A program made the translations under genes and the position numbers. A stretch of 64,000 nt of DNA, taken from positions 773,501 through 837,500 of the forward strand of contig CM030837.1 in the NCBI GenBank assembly GCA_018105865.1, read 5' to 3'. Under the pieces are notes generated by a model. That model was not told the origin of the DNA. It was given only the letters and a program-made list of their open reading frames with translations, and did not search any database. Source of the stretch: Metaphire vulgaris. Lineage: Eukaryota; Annelida; Clitellata; Crassiclitellata; Megascolecidae. This document shows, piece by piece, positions 36,885 through 48,421 of the stretch (positions are counted from its first letter, which is position 1; each line of letters opens with the position of its first letter).

Positions 36885-37330
36885 CCTTAGCGTGTAGCAA
36901 CCCTACCTAGCAAAACTAAATAAGCGGGAAATTCCCGAGTACCAGCGCTTTTGCGTATTTCCACGTAATATTGGACTTTTTTCAACTTGCTATATCTCAG
37001 GCTATTTGAAAGCTAAAACGATGAGGTAAATACCATTCTCCTGCTTTTTTATTTCTTTTTCTAATCACCTGTGCAAAAGTATATAGAATTTGGGAGGCTG
37101 TCCACTCTCTGGCCTAATACTGACCTCCTCAAAAAATAAATCAAATAATTTTGTAAAGTTCTGCAGCTAAAATGTCTGAGTGGCAGCCTATCTTCTGTGA
37201 ACGGCAAAGGTGTAGTGAAATGTATTTGGAACAAAGGAAATCCAAAATTTTAAAAATCGGATCACATTTGGTACAGATATAGCATTTTAAATCCTAGTAC
37301 CCTTAGCCGGTTAAAGGTTGTATCGGCATG
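36885..37330. repeat. Dispersed repeat, partner at 56105-56485
   Basis: CTATATCTCAGGCTATTTGA, AATACCATT, GTGCAAAAGTATATAGAATT and TGGAACAAAGGAAATCCAAA recur in the same order and orientation at 56105-56485. Both are about 25-30 percent diverged by eye. No coding is seen; probably an old DNA transposon. Confidence 0.6.
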
Positions 37331-37434
37331 TCGCAAACAGAGCTTGCATTCATTCCACCAGAACTGGTTCCCAACCAGGCCAGATACGAACTCTCTGTGA
37401 ACTACAAAGTTTGAGAAGGAATGCAGGAGCGGGT

Positions 37435-37890
37435 CTACCAAGCCAAAGTTTGCAGCGTCAGTGAACTGAAGGTCACCACTTGTACAATGCTTTGTTCACC
37501 AATCGATTCAATGTTTCTGTTAATGTCATCAGCAATGAACTTTGCATCTTTTGTTTCACCAGAAGTATCGGCTCCGTCAATAAACATGATCCCATCAGGT
37601 GTCACTGCCAGGTAATTTATAAGGAGTCTATTCCGAACATTTGTCCACCCATCAGTGACCATGGTTCCTCTAATAACAGACATCTGCGCCTTGAACTCTG
37701 ATAACTTCCTGTCAGCATCAATAACAGCGTCATTTAAGAGATTCCCCGCCAGATCTGCACGGCTTGGAAGTTTAAGTTTCAGCCTTTTGGCCCTACGCTG
37801 CAAATGATCCTGCCCTCGTGGTGAGCTTATCAATTTCAACAAGCCCTTTCTTGTCACGATCACGCTGCGCCCTTCAATTGGCAACTGTTT
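37435..37890 (-). pseudogene. hAT transposase, DUF659-like part
   Basis: A 149-codon minus-strand frame holds LPSRADLAGNLLNDAVIDAD, MVTDGWTNVRNRLLINYLAV and FIDGADTSGETKDAKFIADD. This is the DUF659 pattern (SDGW-N-R-R--NF, SGE-KDA-F-----) found upstream of the catalytic core in many hAT-related proteins. It is open but cut off at its C-terminal side near 37435. The matching C-terminus is at 32669-33430. Confidence 0.8.
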
Positions 37891-38119
37891 TCATTGCAGT
37901 AACTACTTCCTCTGGAGCCTTTTCACATGGTCATATTGATGTGCCGCCACCTACAGGATGTGGTCTGATGCAGTTGATACCGCCGCTGTAGGCCTTATCA
38001 CGGAAGAGACAGCCAATTGTAACGTATGACGGTATGCGGTTCTCTTGCCAGCCACGTCGTCAACAAATGCAACGTGATTCCACTCCGGCCCTTTGTCTTT
38101 TGGCATGGCTGCCCTTGCC

Positions 38120-38860
38120 TACGGTGACTACTAAAGCAATGTAACTATATATACTTTTAAAAATGTAATTAAACACTATAACGACAACGATATCATAAAA
38201 TGCTTTCTCTACTATATGTTATAAGTAAGTAAAGCTGCATGGCCTGCTAATGAGCAATCGACTATGCTCTATAGCTAAACAGTAGACAACTAATTAATTA
38301 GCTCGTTGTAGATGGTTTCAGAAAATCTGAGTTTTTATTTTATCAACGTTTTTATAATAAAAACGTTGGCAAAAATAAAAAAAGCTAAAAACGTTAAACA
38401 TGGAAAAAATTAACAAGTAAAAAACGTTTATTACATCTATTGTTGTCATCATGGCGAAAATAAAGTTTGATAAACGTTGCTTGCAACCAAAGATCTCCAT
38501 TATTAGTATGGCAATTGTTGTGAGATCCTCTTCTTGTGTGTGGCTTACTTAGTTATTAATCGCTGTCGAAAACCTTGATGCGAGCCCTCAACATTTGTGG
38601 TCTCGCCTGGGGTGTTGATGGCTCGCAGCGCAATGTCGAGAAACGAGATAAGATTGAAATGGATTTCCGAACTAATCTTTAATCTTTACAAGTTCCTTCA
38701 AACATAAAACCGCAAAGAGAGCGACGCCCCTCGCTCTCGCAGCCACCTAGCAAATCAACAGCGATTAATTAGTAAGTAAACCACACACAAGAAGAGGGTC
38801 TCGCAACACAATGCATGTTGCCATACTTAAATGATTAGATTAGGCCATCGTTGTTTTCAG
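38120..38860. other. Intron remainder before Ig2 of copy 3
   Basis: It contains the second AT-rich palindrome at 38330-38395 (CAACGTTTTTATAATAAAAACGTTG, inverted relative to 33445). GATTAATCGCTG-like and CAAGAAGAGG words are inverted between 38530-38570 and 38760-38800, forming a 250-bp foldback around a GC-richer centre. No gene is seen. Confidence 0.45.
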
Positions 38861-39244
38861 AGTCAACTCCTGATTGCAAGAGCAATATCAATTCGAGTGG
38901 TTTCATCGGACCAAACGTCTGCGGTCTCCAGAAGGAAACGATTCAGTTATCATGTTCCATCAATTATACGGGCAATATCCCTCCTCTTCTACAATGGACG
39001 AGATTCAAGCAGGGCAATTGGTTTACTGTTCCAAAGTCATCATGCAGTGACTTTGACGGTCGAATCACCTGCAATTACACTACAGAGGCAGACACTCAGT
39101 TGGATGAATCAGTTTTCATCTGTCAATCAAACAGATCGAGAAATCCAAAGGACAACTGCAAGACAGAAACTGTCAAGATATTGTGTTAGTAGACATTCTT
39201 CCAAATTACGTTCAGAACTTTAATGTCTGACGTCTAACTTCATG

Positions 39245-39412
39245 AGGAGCAGGGCAATTAGCCTACACCACAATTCGCCTCAGCGGTGTTTCGCCTTCAC
39301 GGCGTTAGCATACACAGCGATTCGCCTACACGGCGACTGTTCTATACGGCGTTTCGCCAACATCATGTAGGCGAACAGGTTGCTTGGTGAATCGCCTTGC
39401 AGGCGAAATGTC
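39245..39412. repeat. Degenerate TTCGCCTACACGGCG minisatellite
   Basis: Seven or so imperfect units of the form ATTCGCCTACACGGCG alternate with the inverted form AGGCGAA. Fewer, more decayed units lie at the same intron position of copy 1 (4487-4520) and copy 2 (14170-14285). The array therefore predates all duplications. Confidence 0.7.
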
Positions 39413-39789
39413 CACAAGCCCTCACAGATAATATGGGAGAAACCCCGGTTTAGCGTAGGGGAACAGATCCTAAGCTTATAGAACCAGTTTTCATTCACAC
39501 CATTCACTTTCAATTTCTATGTCGGGTGATATATAAATCTTGCTTTTGATAGACGCTACCATGCTGACAACAACAACAAATTGTCTTCGAAACAGAACAC
39601 TAGAAGTCAGTTTTAAATGCAAACGCTTGAACTTTGTGCCTTCACAGTAACATCCGTTTCCATAACAAGCCATAGGCCTACTAGTTGATATTTGAATTTT
39701 GATTTCTTGTGGGTGTATGTGTGTGCATGTGTGTAAATTCAGGAAAACATTGCCTATTAGTGTCACAGATTAAGTCTATACGACCATTT

Positions 39790-39791
<2 letters not shown>

Positions 39792-39851
<60 letters not shown>
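39792..39851. repeat. (CA)n(TA)n microsatellite
   Basis: About 21 CA units are followed by 9 TA units, paralogous to the pure (TA)n in copy 2. Confidence 0.95.
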
Positions 39852-40456
39852 TGCTATGAAACATGATGTTAATATTTGTAAATTATTCATAGTTTTTGAT
39901 CTATTTGCTGATTTCAGATGCTTTCGCAACTGATAACCAGATGGTAAAAACTGTTGGAGAAACTGTGACATGTGTAGCAAATACAAACGCCATTTGTTGG
40001 AAATACACGTGGTTCTATTCTGAAGGCGATCAATATTCAGTCGTATCGAGAAGTCAAAGTCTGTCACTGGAGAACGTTGGATGGTATCGTTGCGAGGCAA
40101 ACTGCAGCATTAAGAGTCAACCGTGCACCTACAACACAATGACGGTCAATGTAGACACCAAGCCCGAAGGTGATTCGTCATTTCTAGCATTCAACATCTT
40201 AAGGATTTTAGATAATATATACAATGCATCTTGTCGTAGCCATCTTCTTCTTCTTCCTGTGCCATATTTTGCTACGTCGGCGACCTTGAATTTTCTTTCT
40301 TCTATGATTCTGGCTTTTTATGTGAACTGAAGCTTAACTCTATGTGATGTTTAGTTTAACGCATGTCAAATTTAATTTCCACTGCGCAGTTTCTATATTC
40401 TCCATCTTTGGGAAAAAACCGCTCGCAGGTGTGATGTTTTCAGTTTGGGTTTGAAA

Positions 40457-41341
40457 TAGAGATCTGCGGGTACAGCAAAATGCCTACCCTACCCGTACCC
40501 GTGAAAAAACTTTTTTACCCTACCCTACCCGTACCCGCTAGCGTTATACCCTACCCGACCCGTACCCGTAAGCTGTGTACCCGTACCCGTACCCGACATT
40601 GGTTGGAATTTGGAGTTTTTTGGAGTTGGACCCGTACCCGCTCCTATTGCATGTACGGTTTTACAAGCCTACAAGGACCTGTTAAGACGGACCCGTGTAC
40701 CCGTATCCGTTCCTAGAGACTATAGAGAGGCAACAATGAAATAGTAATAGTAAAAATAAATTCTAGTACTTAGGAATCAGGATAATCCACTTGGCAAATA
40801 GTAGGCCCGGGTTTTGAAGTCTGGAGTCTGGACTACTTACTGGTTGGTAACATTGTGTAATACAACTAGTCAGCTAGCCTAAGCCTACATGAATGTCGGA
40901 CATGGATTAGAACTTCTAGAAGACTCGATGGGCTTGTTTAAAATATTTAGTAGATATAATTTATCTATGAGCAGGCATTAGAGCTCAAGTTAAACAACAA
41001 AACTTTTCGAGAAGAACTTTCTCGGTCGAGGGGTCCTTGGAGGAGTCAGAGGTCGCCATTATAAATTTATTACTGATGATGTCAGATGACGTCATCTGTA
41101 TTTCTTTTATGTTTTCAGTAAGTAAAATGCATGCTGTCTGACAAACTGAACGCGATATACAAGTTACACTAATACACTTCACTCAATATAATTTTTCGGG
41201 CAAAAACCGTAGCCCGTACCCGTAGCGCTATACCCGTACCCGACCCGTACCCGAAAAATGTGTACCCTACCCTACACGTACCCGCGGGTACGGGTACGGG
41301 TAGGGTATAGCCGCGGGTACGGGTATACCCGCACATCCCTA
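40457..41341. mobile_element. 885-bp hAT-type element, TSD GTTTGAAA
   Basis: The termini TAGAGATCTGCGGGTA and TACCCGCACATCCCTA are inverted, and the interior is full of TACCCG words. The direct repeat GTTTGAAA flanks both sides (40449-40456, 41342-41349). Copy 2 has the uninterrupted TTTGGGTTTGAAAGTTCG near 15370, the pre-insertion site. Insertion therefore followed the copy 2/3 duplication. No transposase is inside. Confidence 0.95.
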
Positions 41342-42145
41342 GTTTGAAAGTTCGGGGTGTGGCCTAAGTGTTGCTAAATAGAGATTTCATAATCTTCGAG
41401 ATTTCTAAAAGAAAAATTAGGCTAATTTTAAAATCACGCGATGATTTCGTTTTTAATGATGTTGTGTTTTACGTGCTTCGGATTTGTTTAAGTTAAACGC
41501 ACGTTAGACTTAGTCTAAATGCTGTTTTAAAGAAATTATGTTAACGCTTCGGATTTGTTTAAACGCACGTTAGTCTAAATGCTGTTTTAAAGAAAGTATG
41601 TTAACGCAAAAATACCCTCCTATTCGAATGGAAGGTTTTTAAAACGTTTCAAAGAAATCTGTTAAGAACTTTCGGTGTTTTTATTTACACTTGCAAACCG
41701 ACACTTTAGCTTTTTATTTATATAGATAAACCGAGCCATGCAAAAATAGCTTGATACTTCGGTTAATAGATGAAGAACTAATCTAATTTTATTTAACATA
41801 AAATACTTTGAATCGTTTTAATTAACTTGTATTAAATTACGAGTTTTCGCTTCTTTGCAGCGATAGCATTTGTTATATATATCATTTCAGTGATAATGTC
41901 TGTTCTTTGTTTCAGTTTTTCGCCATTATGTCGCAATTGCGTTGTTGAGCTGCAGTGTTGCAGCGCTCTTGGTCACTGTGCTTATCCTCTTTGTTTTCTA
42001 CAACCGAAAACTCAAGAAATATAGCCCCATAATTGGTAAGATATCTCCTCTCTTCGCCAAAAAGTTAATGTCATATAAAATCATGATATTATTGCACAAC
42101 ACAAACCATTCTATGAAATGTAAAAGGTCGCCAACTATTTATTTT

Positions 42146-42442
42146 CTAAAAAGTAAACTGAGTTTCCCCATGCCCGGATTCGAGCGTTGTGGCCGGTGCT
42201 AATCTCCGGTCACTTAGGTAAACAGCGACGCGGACGGCATACACCAATAACCTAGAGTAGGTTGCGAGCTAAACGCTTAAGCCCGCTCTTTACTTCGCAG
42301 GAAACGCTCCTCCTTAATTCGATGTTATAACCGCCCTCTAGCGAGTATGGCTGAGTCGACCTTAGAGGCTCTTACGGGGTGTTGAACCCGTTCCGTGAGA
42401 GTGCCTGCCCAGAGTCTAACCACTTCTGCCGTCTTTCCGTCT
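42146..42442 (-). mobile_element. tRNA-headed SINE, orthologous to 16108
   Basis: Same orientation, same target duplication (CAACTATTTATTTT / CAACTTTTTATTTC) and same neighbouring sequence as the copy 2 insertion. It marks copies 2 and 3 as descendants of one duplicated unit. Confidence 0.85.
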
Positions 42443-43377
42443 CAACTTTTTATTTCTCCAGCAACAATCGGTTTTCCGTTGTTTGTGATCTTGGAAAATC
42501 TGCATTTGTTAAAAGAGAAATTACCTGTAGTATAAATAAAAGAGAACATAATAGATATATTTTAATGAACAAAATAAGAACATGCAAGTGGGATTAAGTA
42601 CTAGACACTCGCGATTAATATTTTATAGTCTTGCGTTGCAATTTATACATGCATTGGCTTAAGTTGAATAATCGTTTTTCGTTTCTAGAGAATCTTCGAA
42701 ATATGGCACCTTTATTGGACAATCAAGAAAGTAAGACTTTTTCAAATTCAGTTAATTTAAAGCAGCATTGATGATTTCAACAAATTCTAAATGGCAGTTG
42801 ACGCTCTTTCAAAATATGGCAAGTGCAAATAATGTTTCTTAAGTTCGTATTGTAGTCTGAATGCAAGTGAGATTTCTGTTCTGGCCTTGAGTAAATATAC
42901 ACATGTACCTATATAAGTGAGAAAAACAATACTTTTATTAGCATTTCCATTAAGTTCTTGGGTTTCAAATCAATACAGTTGAAATAAACATTATATCAAC
43001 ACATATTTCACAAAGTCTTTGAAGTTTGTTAATTCAACTGAAAAATTTATCTTCACCTGTAATTTCCTATAAATAAATCCAAAGTCACTCAAAAGGAGTT
43101 ATTAATAGAGACCAAAAGACGTTGTCACCAAGTGGAGTCATGCTGTACTAAACAGGAATGCATTAATTCACACTAAAATTCAAATGGACGATACATTGGA
43201 ATTAAAAAGTACATTTGGTCTAAAATAGCTTTCACTGTCTTGCTTTGGAAATTGCGCCATTTCAACGTTATGCAATGTCAAAATGTCACACAGCTCACTG
43301 CAAAAGGGTCACTCATGTACAACGTCATCAACCTGGAGTGGGGAGGATCTGCGAACCTGATGTTTTCAGATTTTTAG

Positions 43378-43448
43378 TCGAGAAGGATAGAGTTGATGCA
43401 CGTGATGACATCGTCACACCTGTTCAGCAAATGTCGCTGCCTTCATAA
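43378..43448 (+). CDS. Candidate alternative terminal exon, copy 3
   Basis: The acceptor TGTTTTCAGATTTTTAG is the best of the three copies, and the phase matches the small exon at 42689-42730. The join gives PLLDNQE, then IEKDRVDARDDIVTPVQQMS, LPS and stop. This would give a roughly 50-residue cytoplasmic tail without propeller. Conservation with copies 1 and 2 supports coding; there is no transcript data. Confidence 0.45.
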
Positions 43449-43690
43449 CTAATAACTAATATAATCTTAAGCTTTTATAGCGCCTCCTCATAATGCATAG
43501 AGGCATTAGCTGATGACACACCAACCCACATCCATATATCCATATAAGACACAGGTCGAATTCATGTTGTCAGGCTGGACAGTCAGATGATTGTCTATGA
43601 TGGATAAACCAGGTCAAAGTGAAACAGTCAGTAGAGACGATGTATTCTTATTTGATTTGTATGATTCTATGAATCGAGTTCTGTAATAGC

Positions 43691-43750
43691 TTCTTCTTCT
43701 TCTTCTTCTTCTTCTTCTTCTTCTTCTTCTTCTTCTTCTTCTTCTTCTTC
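43691..43750. repeat. (TTC)n microsatellite
   Basis: About 20 TTC units at the edge of the truncated LINE fragment, paralogous to 17640-17684 in copy 2. Confidence 0.95.
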
Positions 43751-44345
<595 letters not shown>

Positions 44346-44667
44346 AATAATAATGATTGAGGCAAAAAGTAATAATGCAATTCTCATGCACAATTTCTGA
44401 TACCCAAGGGTATCTATGGATGGTATTTCAAATTCATCCGCAAAAGACCAGGTCATTCCAGAGATCAGTCAGAAGGAAAGAGTAAGACCAACTATAGAGA
44501 AAAAGTTAATTGGAAGAGAGGTGTTTTAAGACTAGATCTGAAAATACTCAGTTTATTGGAAGATCTGACAACCAGAGGAAGGGATTTCCAGATTTTTAGC
44601 CCAGAAATAGAAAAAGCTCACTTACAATTTCTGTGATTGTTCTAGGTACATTTAACAACGAATCAGC

Positions 44668-44778
44668 AAAATAATAATATATTATATATATAATCGGATA
44701 TTATATTATATATATTATTATTTATATTATAATCGGATTGATGATTGCTGTATGCTTTTGGAAATAAACTCAAACTCA

Positions 44779-44828
<50 letters not shown>
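44668..44828 (+). mobile_element. Retroposon tail inside a coding exon of copy 3
   Basis: The exon homologous to 18299-18406 reads AACGAATCAGCAAAA and is then interrupted by TAATAATATATTATAT, ATGCTTTTGGAAATAAACTC, AAACTCAAAC and (TA)n, resuming at CAGAAAAAGAAAGAGCAGTG. The AAATAAACTCAAACTCAAAC tail is typical of a CR1/L2-like 3' end. It brings a TAA right at its start. Confidence 0.7.
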
Positions 44829-44829
<1 letters not shown>

Positions 44830-45138
44830 GAAAAAGAAAGAGCAGTGGCCAATAAGACACGGACGCATTAATCCAGTGAATCAGCACCTGCTAAAATGTG
44901 GAACAGGTTTGCATCTGGTTTAATTAAGCATACATGTCCTAATTTGGAAAAGCGCCAAGAATATTTGTCCTTAGCTTATAATTTTTCTGCAAAATCTGCT
45001 CATTTAGTTGCCTATGCTCCTAGCCTATACAGTACACTTATCACTCTTTCTTCTTTTTAAGTTAATGTCTTCTATTAACAACCAATTTTCCCATTATTTG
45101 AAGACTTTCTCATCTCATTTATGTAATGGTAGTCATAG

Positions 45139-45431
45139 ATTATTTTTACACCCTCTAACATCCTCCAACACCCCCAATTTGAGGTCGACACCCCAAAATT
45201 TGGGAATGTGACAATGGTATGCATATAAAATGCATATTAATTAGCCCTGGACACCCCCAAATGTAGGACACCCCCAACTTTTATTCTCTGATGACCTTTT
45301 TTTGCTCGTCAGACTTTTTAAAAGACTTGATGACGTTTTTTGCTCGTCAGACTTTTCGGTAGAGACTTCCAAACTCCGACACCCTTAGATTTTCCCGACC
45401 CCAAAATTCACAATCTTAGAAATAACCCTGA
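45139..45431. repeat. Third copy of the ACACCCCCAA repeat family
   Basis: It has CAACACCCCCAATTTGAGGT, an ATGCATATAAAATGCAT core, TTTTTGCTCGTCAGACTTTT twice, and the end AATCTTAGAAATAACCCTGA. It matches 11650-11935 inverted. It lies just before the NHL exon of copy 3, absent from copies 1 and 2. Confidence 0.7.
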
Positions 45432-45910
45432 TGGCATTGTTCTTGCATTCCTCTTTTTCTCATGTGTAAACATTTTACAGCATCGCTTGAATCAGGTTGC
45501 TGTTTCTTTGAATTGTGTTTTTTCAGTGCCTTGTATTTGTTAAATGCTATGTTAGCAATTGTTTCTTGTATTCATATAAAATTTAGATCCACTTGTGTAC
45601 ATAAAGAAACCGAAATTCATGCACAAATTGAAAATGAAAGTAAATGGAAACGAAGATAAAGCAATCCTTGGTATCGCCGTTTTGAAAGACAGGCTGTACG
45701 TTGTTAGAAGAGATTGCAAAGAGATTGAGGTCTACTCAAAGACTGATTACGAATATAAAGAGTCTATTGAAGTGAAAGACTTGCTCAATCCATACGATAT
45801 CATTTCATATTCACACGATGCCAAGAATTATTTGTTCATTGAAGATAATAAAGACAAGGATCCGGACGAAATTATAAGAATTACACTCAAAGAAGAGGAT
45901 AAAGGCAAGG

Positions 45911-45966
45911 GCCTACCTCTACCCCTACCCCTAACCCTAACCCCAACCCTAACCTCAACCCTAACC
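45911..45966 (+). repeat. Telomere-like CCCTAA repeats inside the NHL exon
   Basis: About eight CCCTAA-type hexamers (ACCCCTAACCCTAACCCCAA) lie inside the open reading frame of copy 3. They are read as LPLPLPLTLTPTLTSTLT between conserved KGK and RWLI. Copies 1 and 2 have only two residues (KC) here. The insertion keeps the frame, adding about 17 residues in a propeller loop. Confidence 0.9.
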
Positions 45967-46620
45967 AGATGGTTGATTATGGACGAAAAGAAAGCCAGAA
46001 CACGGCTTGGTCGATTGTCAGTGACACCTGGCGGAAATATTTTGATTCCATTATTGAATGAAAGCAGATTGCTGGAGTACGATTGTGAGGGAGAGTTTAA
46101 AAGAACAATAGAAATATTAACGCCAGATGAAACCTATGAACATATTCGCCAAGCCATCTTATTAAGATCAGAGTATTTTGTACTAAGCTTCGGCGACGGT
46201 GCCTTTAGAGAAAAGCAGGGTGTTTCCATCGCCAAATTATTGGAATATGAAAAGCTCAAATGTATTCAGGATGACACATCATCAAAGGAGGATAAAAAGA
46301 ATGAACGTTCCGAGCCACGGGCGGAAATAGACCTACCCAGTCATACGATCACCCTGGATGACTTATCGATTCTCGTTGCAGACAGGGAGAATCGTCGTGT
46401 TTTGCTATACCATGTCGTCAAGGCTACAGGCGAAACTGAAGAACCCCGCTTAGAATTCCAAAGGGAGCTGCTTACGAAGAAGAATGGATTGAACAAACCG
46501 TATCGATTATATCTTGACAAAACAAGCGGTTGTCTCTTTGTGGCTGACAATAAAAAAATAGAAGTAGATGGGCAGACAAAAGATGGAAACGGAAGAATAT
46601 TAGTATATTCTGTCATTTAA

Positions 46621-47219
46621 AAATGCTGCACCAGCATTTCCCAGCTTTATCGATAAGAAATTGATTGATAGAAAAGAAAAGATAAAGCAGGCTGTCAGAT
46701 TAAACATTAATGAAGATATCTCTGCCGCAAAGGCAATGACTGAACCCAACTTATGAACTAATATTTTCGCTGCAAATTTTCATATTGTATATATTATGTA
46801 GTATGAACAAGTGAAAGAAAGCTAATCAGTTACTACTCCAAGACAGTGGAGATAAATAAAAATCAAGACTCGCATAGAAGCTACAGCGTAGTTAAAGTGG
46901 AAAAACTCTTTGATGAACATAATTACAGGATGAAAATCATTGTAAACAAATTTGCAATTTAACGTCCGTTAATTTTTGCTCAGTTTAGTTAGGTGAATTT
47001 AGTTTAGTTCGTTCATCATACCTATTTATGAAAAAAAGATTATGTGATAAATAGAATTTGAGTTATTTTGATTTCTATCTTTATTTCTCCGACAAAAAAG
47101 AATTGTTGTTAATTTTTAGTTAGTTAATTTTTAATTAATTAATAATTTTTAGTTAGTTTTTAATTAATAATAATAATAATTATTATTATTATTATTATTC
47201 TCGCATTATATAATAATAC

Positions 47220-47262
<43 letters not shown>

Positions 47263-48421
47263 TCTGCTATAATCATCTTTTGGACATATTTGATAGCTTC
47301 AGCTCTTAGATTTGATTTTGATAAAGAAATTGCTAAAAGTGACAAATGATTAATTAAACGATTTTTTCTTCACATTATTCGTTTGCCGAATCTCAGCAAA
47401 ATAATATTCCTAAAGGTTCTTAGCCTATTTCTCCCAAAATTGTGATGACTCGACTGGAGTCTTGCACTAAATGTTCTTTGTTATTGACGACACTCATTAT
47501 TATTTGTGTTAACTAAAAAGAAAAAGATCTTCAAGACTAACTTATCTGTTTCGACCACAAAGCGTTTCTTATGAACTTCTTTCTATCCGATTACAATGAG
47601 CAAATGTAAGGCAGTCTCGGAACAAGCGTAGGGTCCGTCGCTGATTTCCGTGTTCTAGGCAGGCAGGCTTACGCCATTGATCTAGAGTAATCTGCTATTG
47701 CTTTCTCTAGACCTGCGTTTTACCATCGCAGCTTAAGGCTGTTGCTAATTTATCGATGCCAAGCCTTGAACGGCTTGGTTGACCGCCAGCATCACGACTC
47801 GATCCCGGCGATGGTCACCCATCCAAGTATCAGCCACGCTCAACGTTGCTTAACTTCGGTGTTCTGGCGGGATTTTACACTGAGGCGTGATTCATTATTA
47901 AGTATTCGCTATCACTTTGAATTCGGCGAATTTCTAATGAAATCCCGTTTCCTCCGGATTCGCGACAAATGAATTTTTAACTCTAATTATAGCGTGTCTT
48001 CCTAGTTCACTACTCGGAACAAACTTTCTAGACCGTGAAAAAGTATTCGTGTATTCGCTGCTCCTTTGTTAGCAGTCCTCGGTTCTGTCTGCTAGGGGTG
48101 ATTCATCCATCCGGTTGTTCACGCGGTGTCTCTGGAGCCGCTTGTTGCCTGGGCTCGTTAGGGAGCGGGTGGGCGGACAGTGTATCCATTCGCCCGAACA
48201 AGGGAAATGCACAACTATTTTTGTTTGCATAAATGCCGCGTGATCTCCCCTCATCGCCATTTTTATATTGATCAGAGGTGAATGCTGTAGCTTGTCCATT
48301 CGACCCTATAGACGTATATTCGCTTAGGCTTAATTAACACGCGTCAACTGAATTTGAGCATTCGCGACTTCGGTTTATTTGAAACAACCTGCAAAGGAGA
48401 GAACGTTACAGACAACTGTCT
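46621..48421. other. 3' flank of copy 3 and spacer before the SOD gene
   Basis: 46621-47100 aligns with the copy 2 3' flank and has AATAAA at 46855-46860. An AT/ATT-rich run follows at 47110-47262 and a 5S-type SINE at 47640-47875. 48050-48300 is GC-richer but shows no convincing exon. Confidence 0.5.
47640..47875 (-). mobile_element. SINE with 5S rRNA-derived head
   Basis: On the minus strand the 5' end reads GAACACCGAAGTTAAGCAAC, GTTGAGCGTGGCTGATACTT and GGATGGGTGACC, which is the 3' part of 5S rRNA. It is followed by the body AAGCTGCGATGGTAAAACGC and GGTCTAGAGAAAGCAATAGC, which is the same body as in the tRNA-headed SINEs at 18476 and 62896. Confidence 0.85.
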
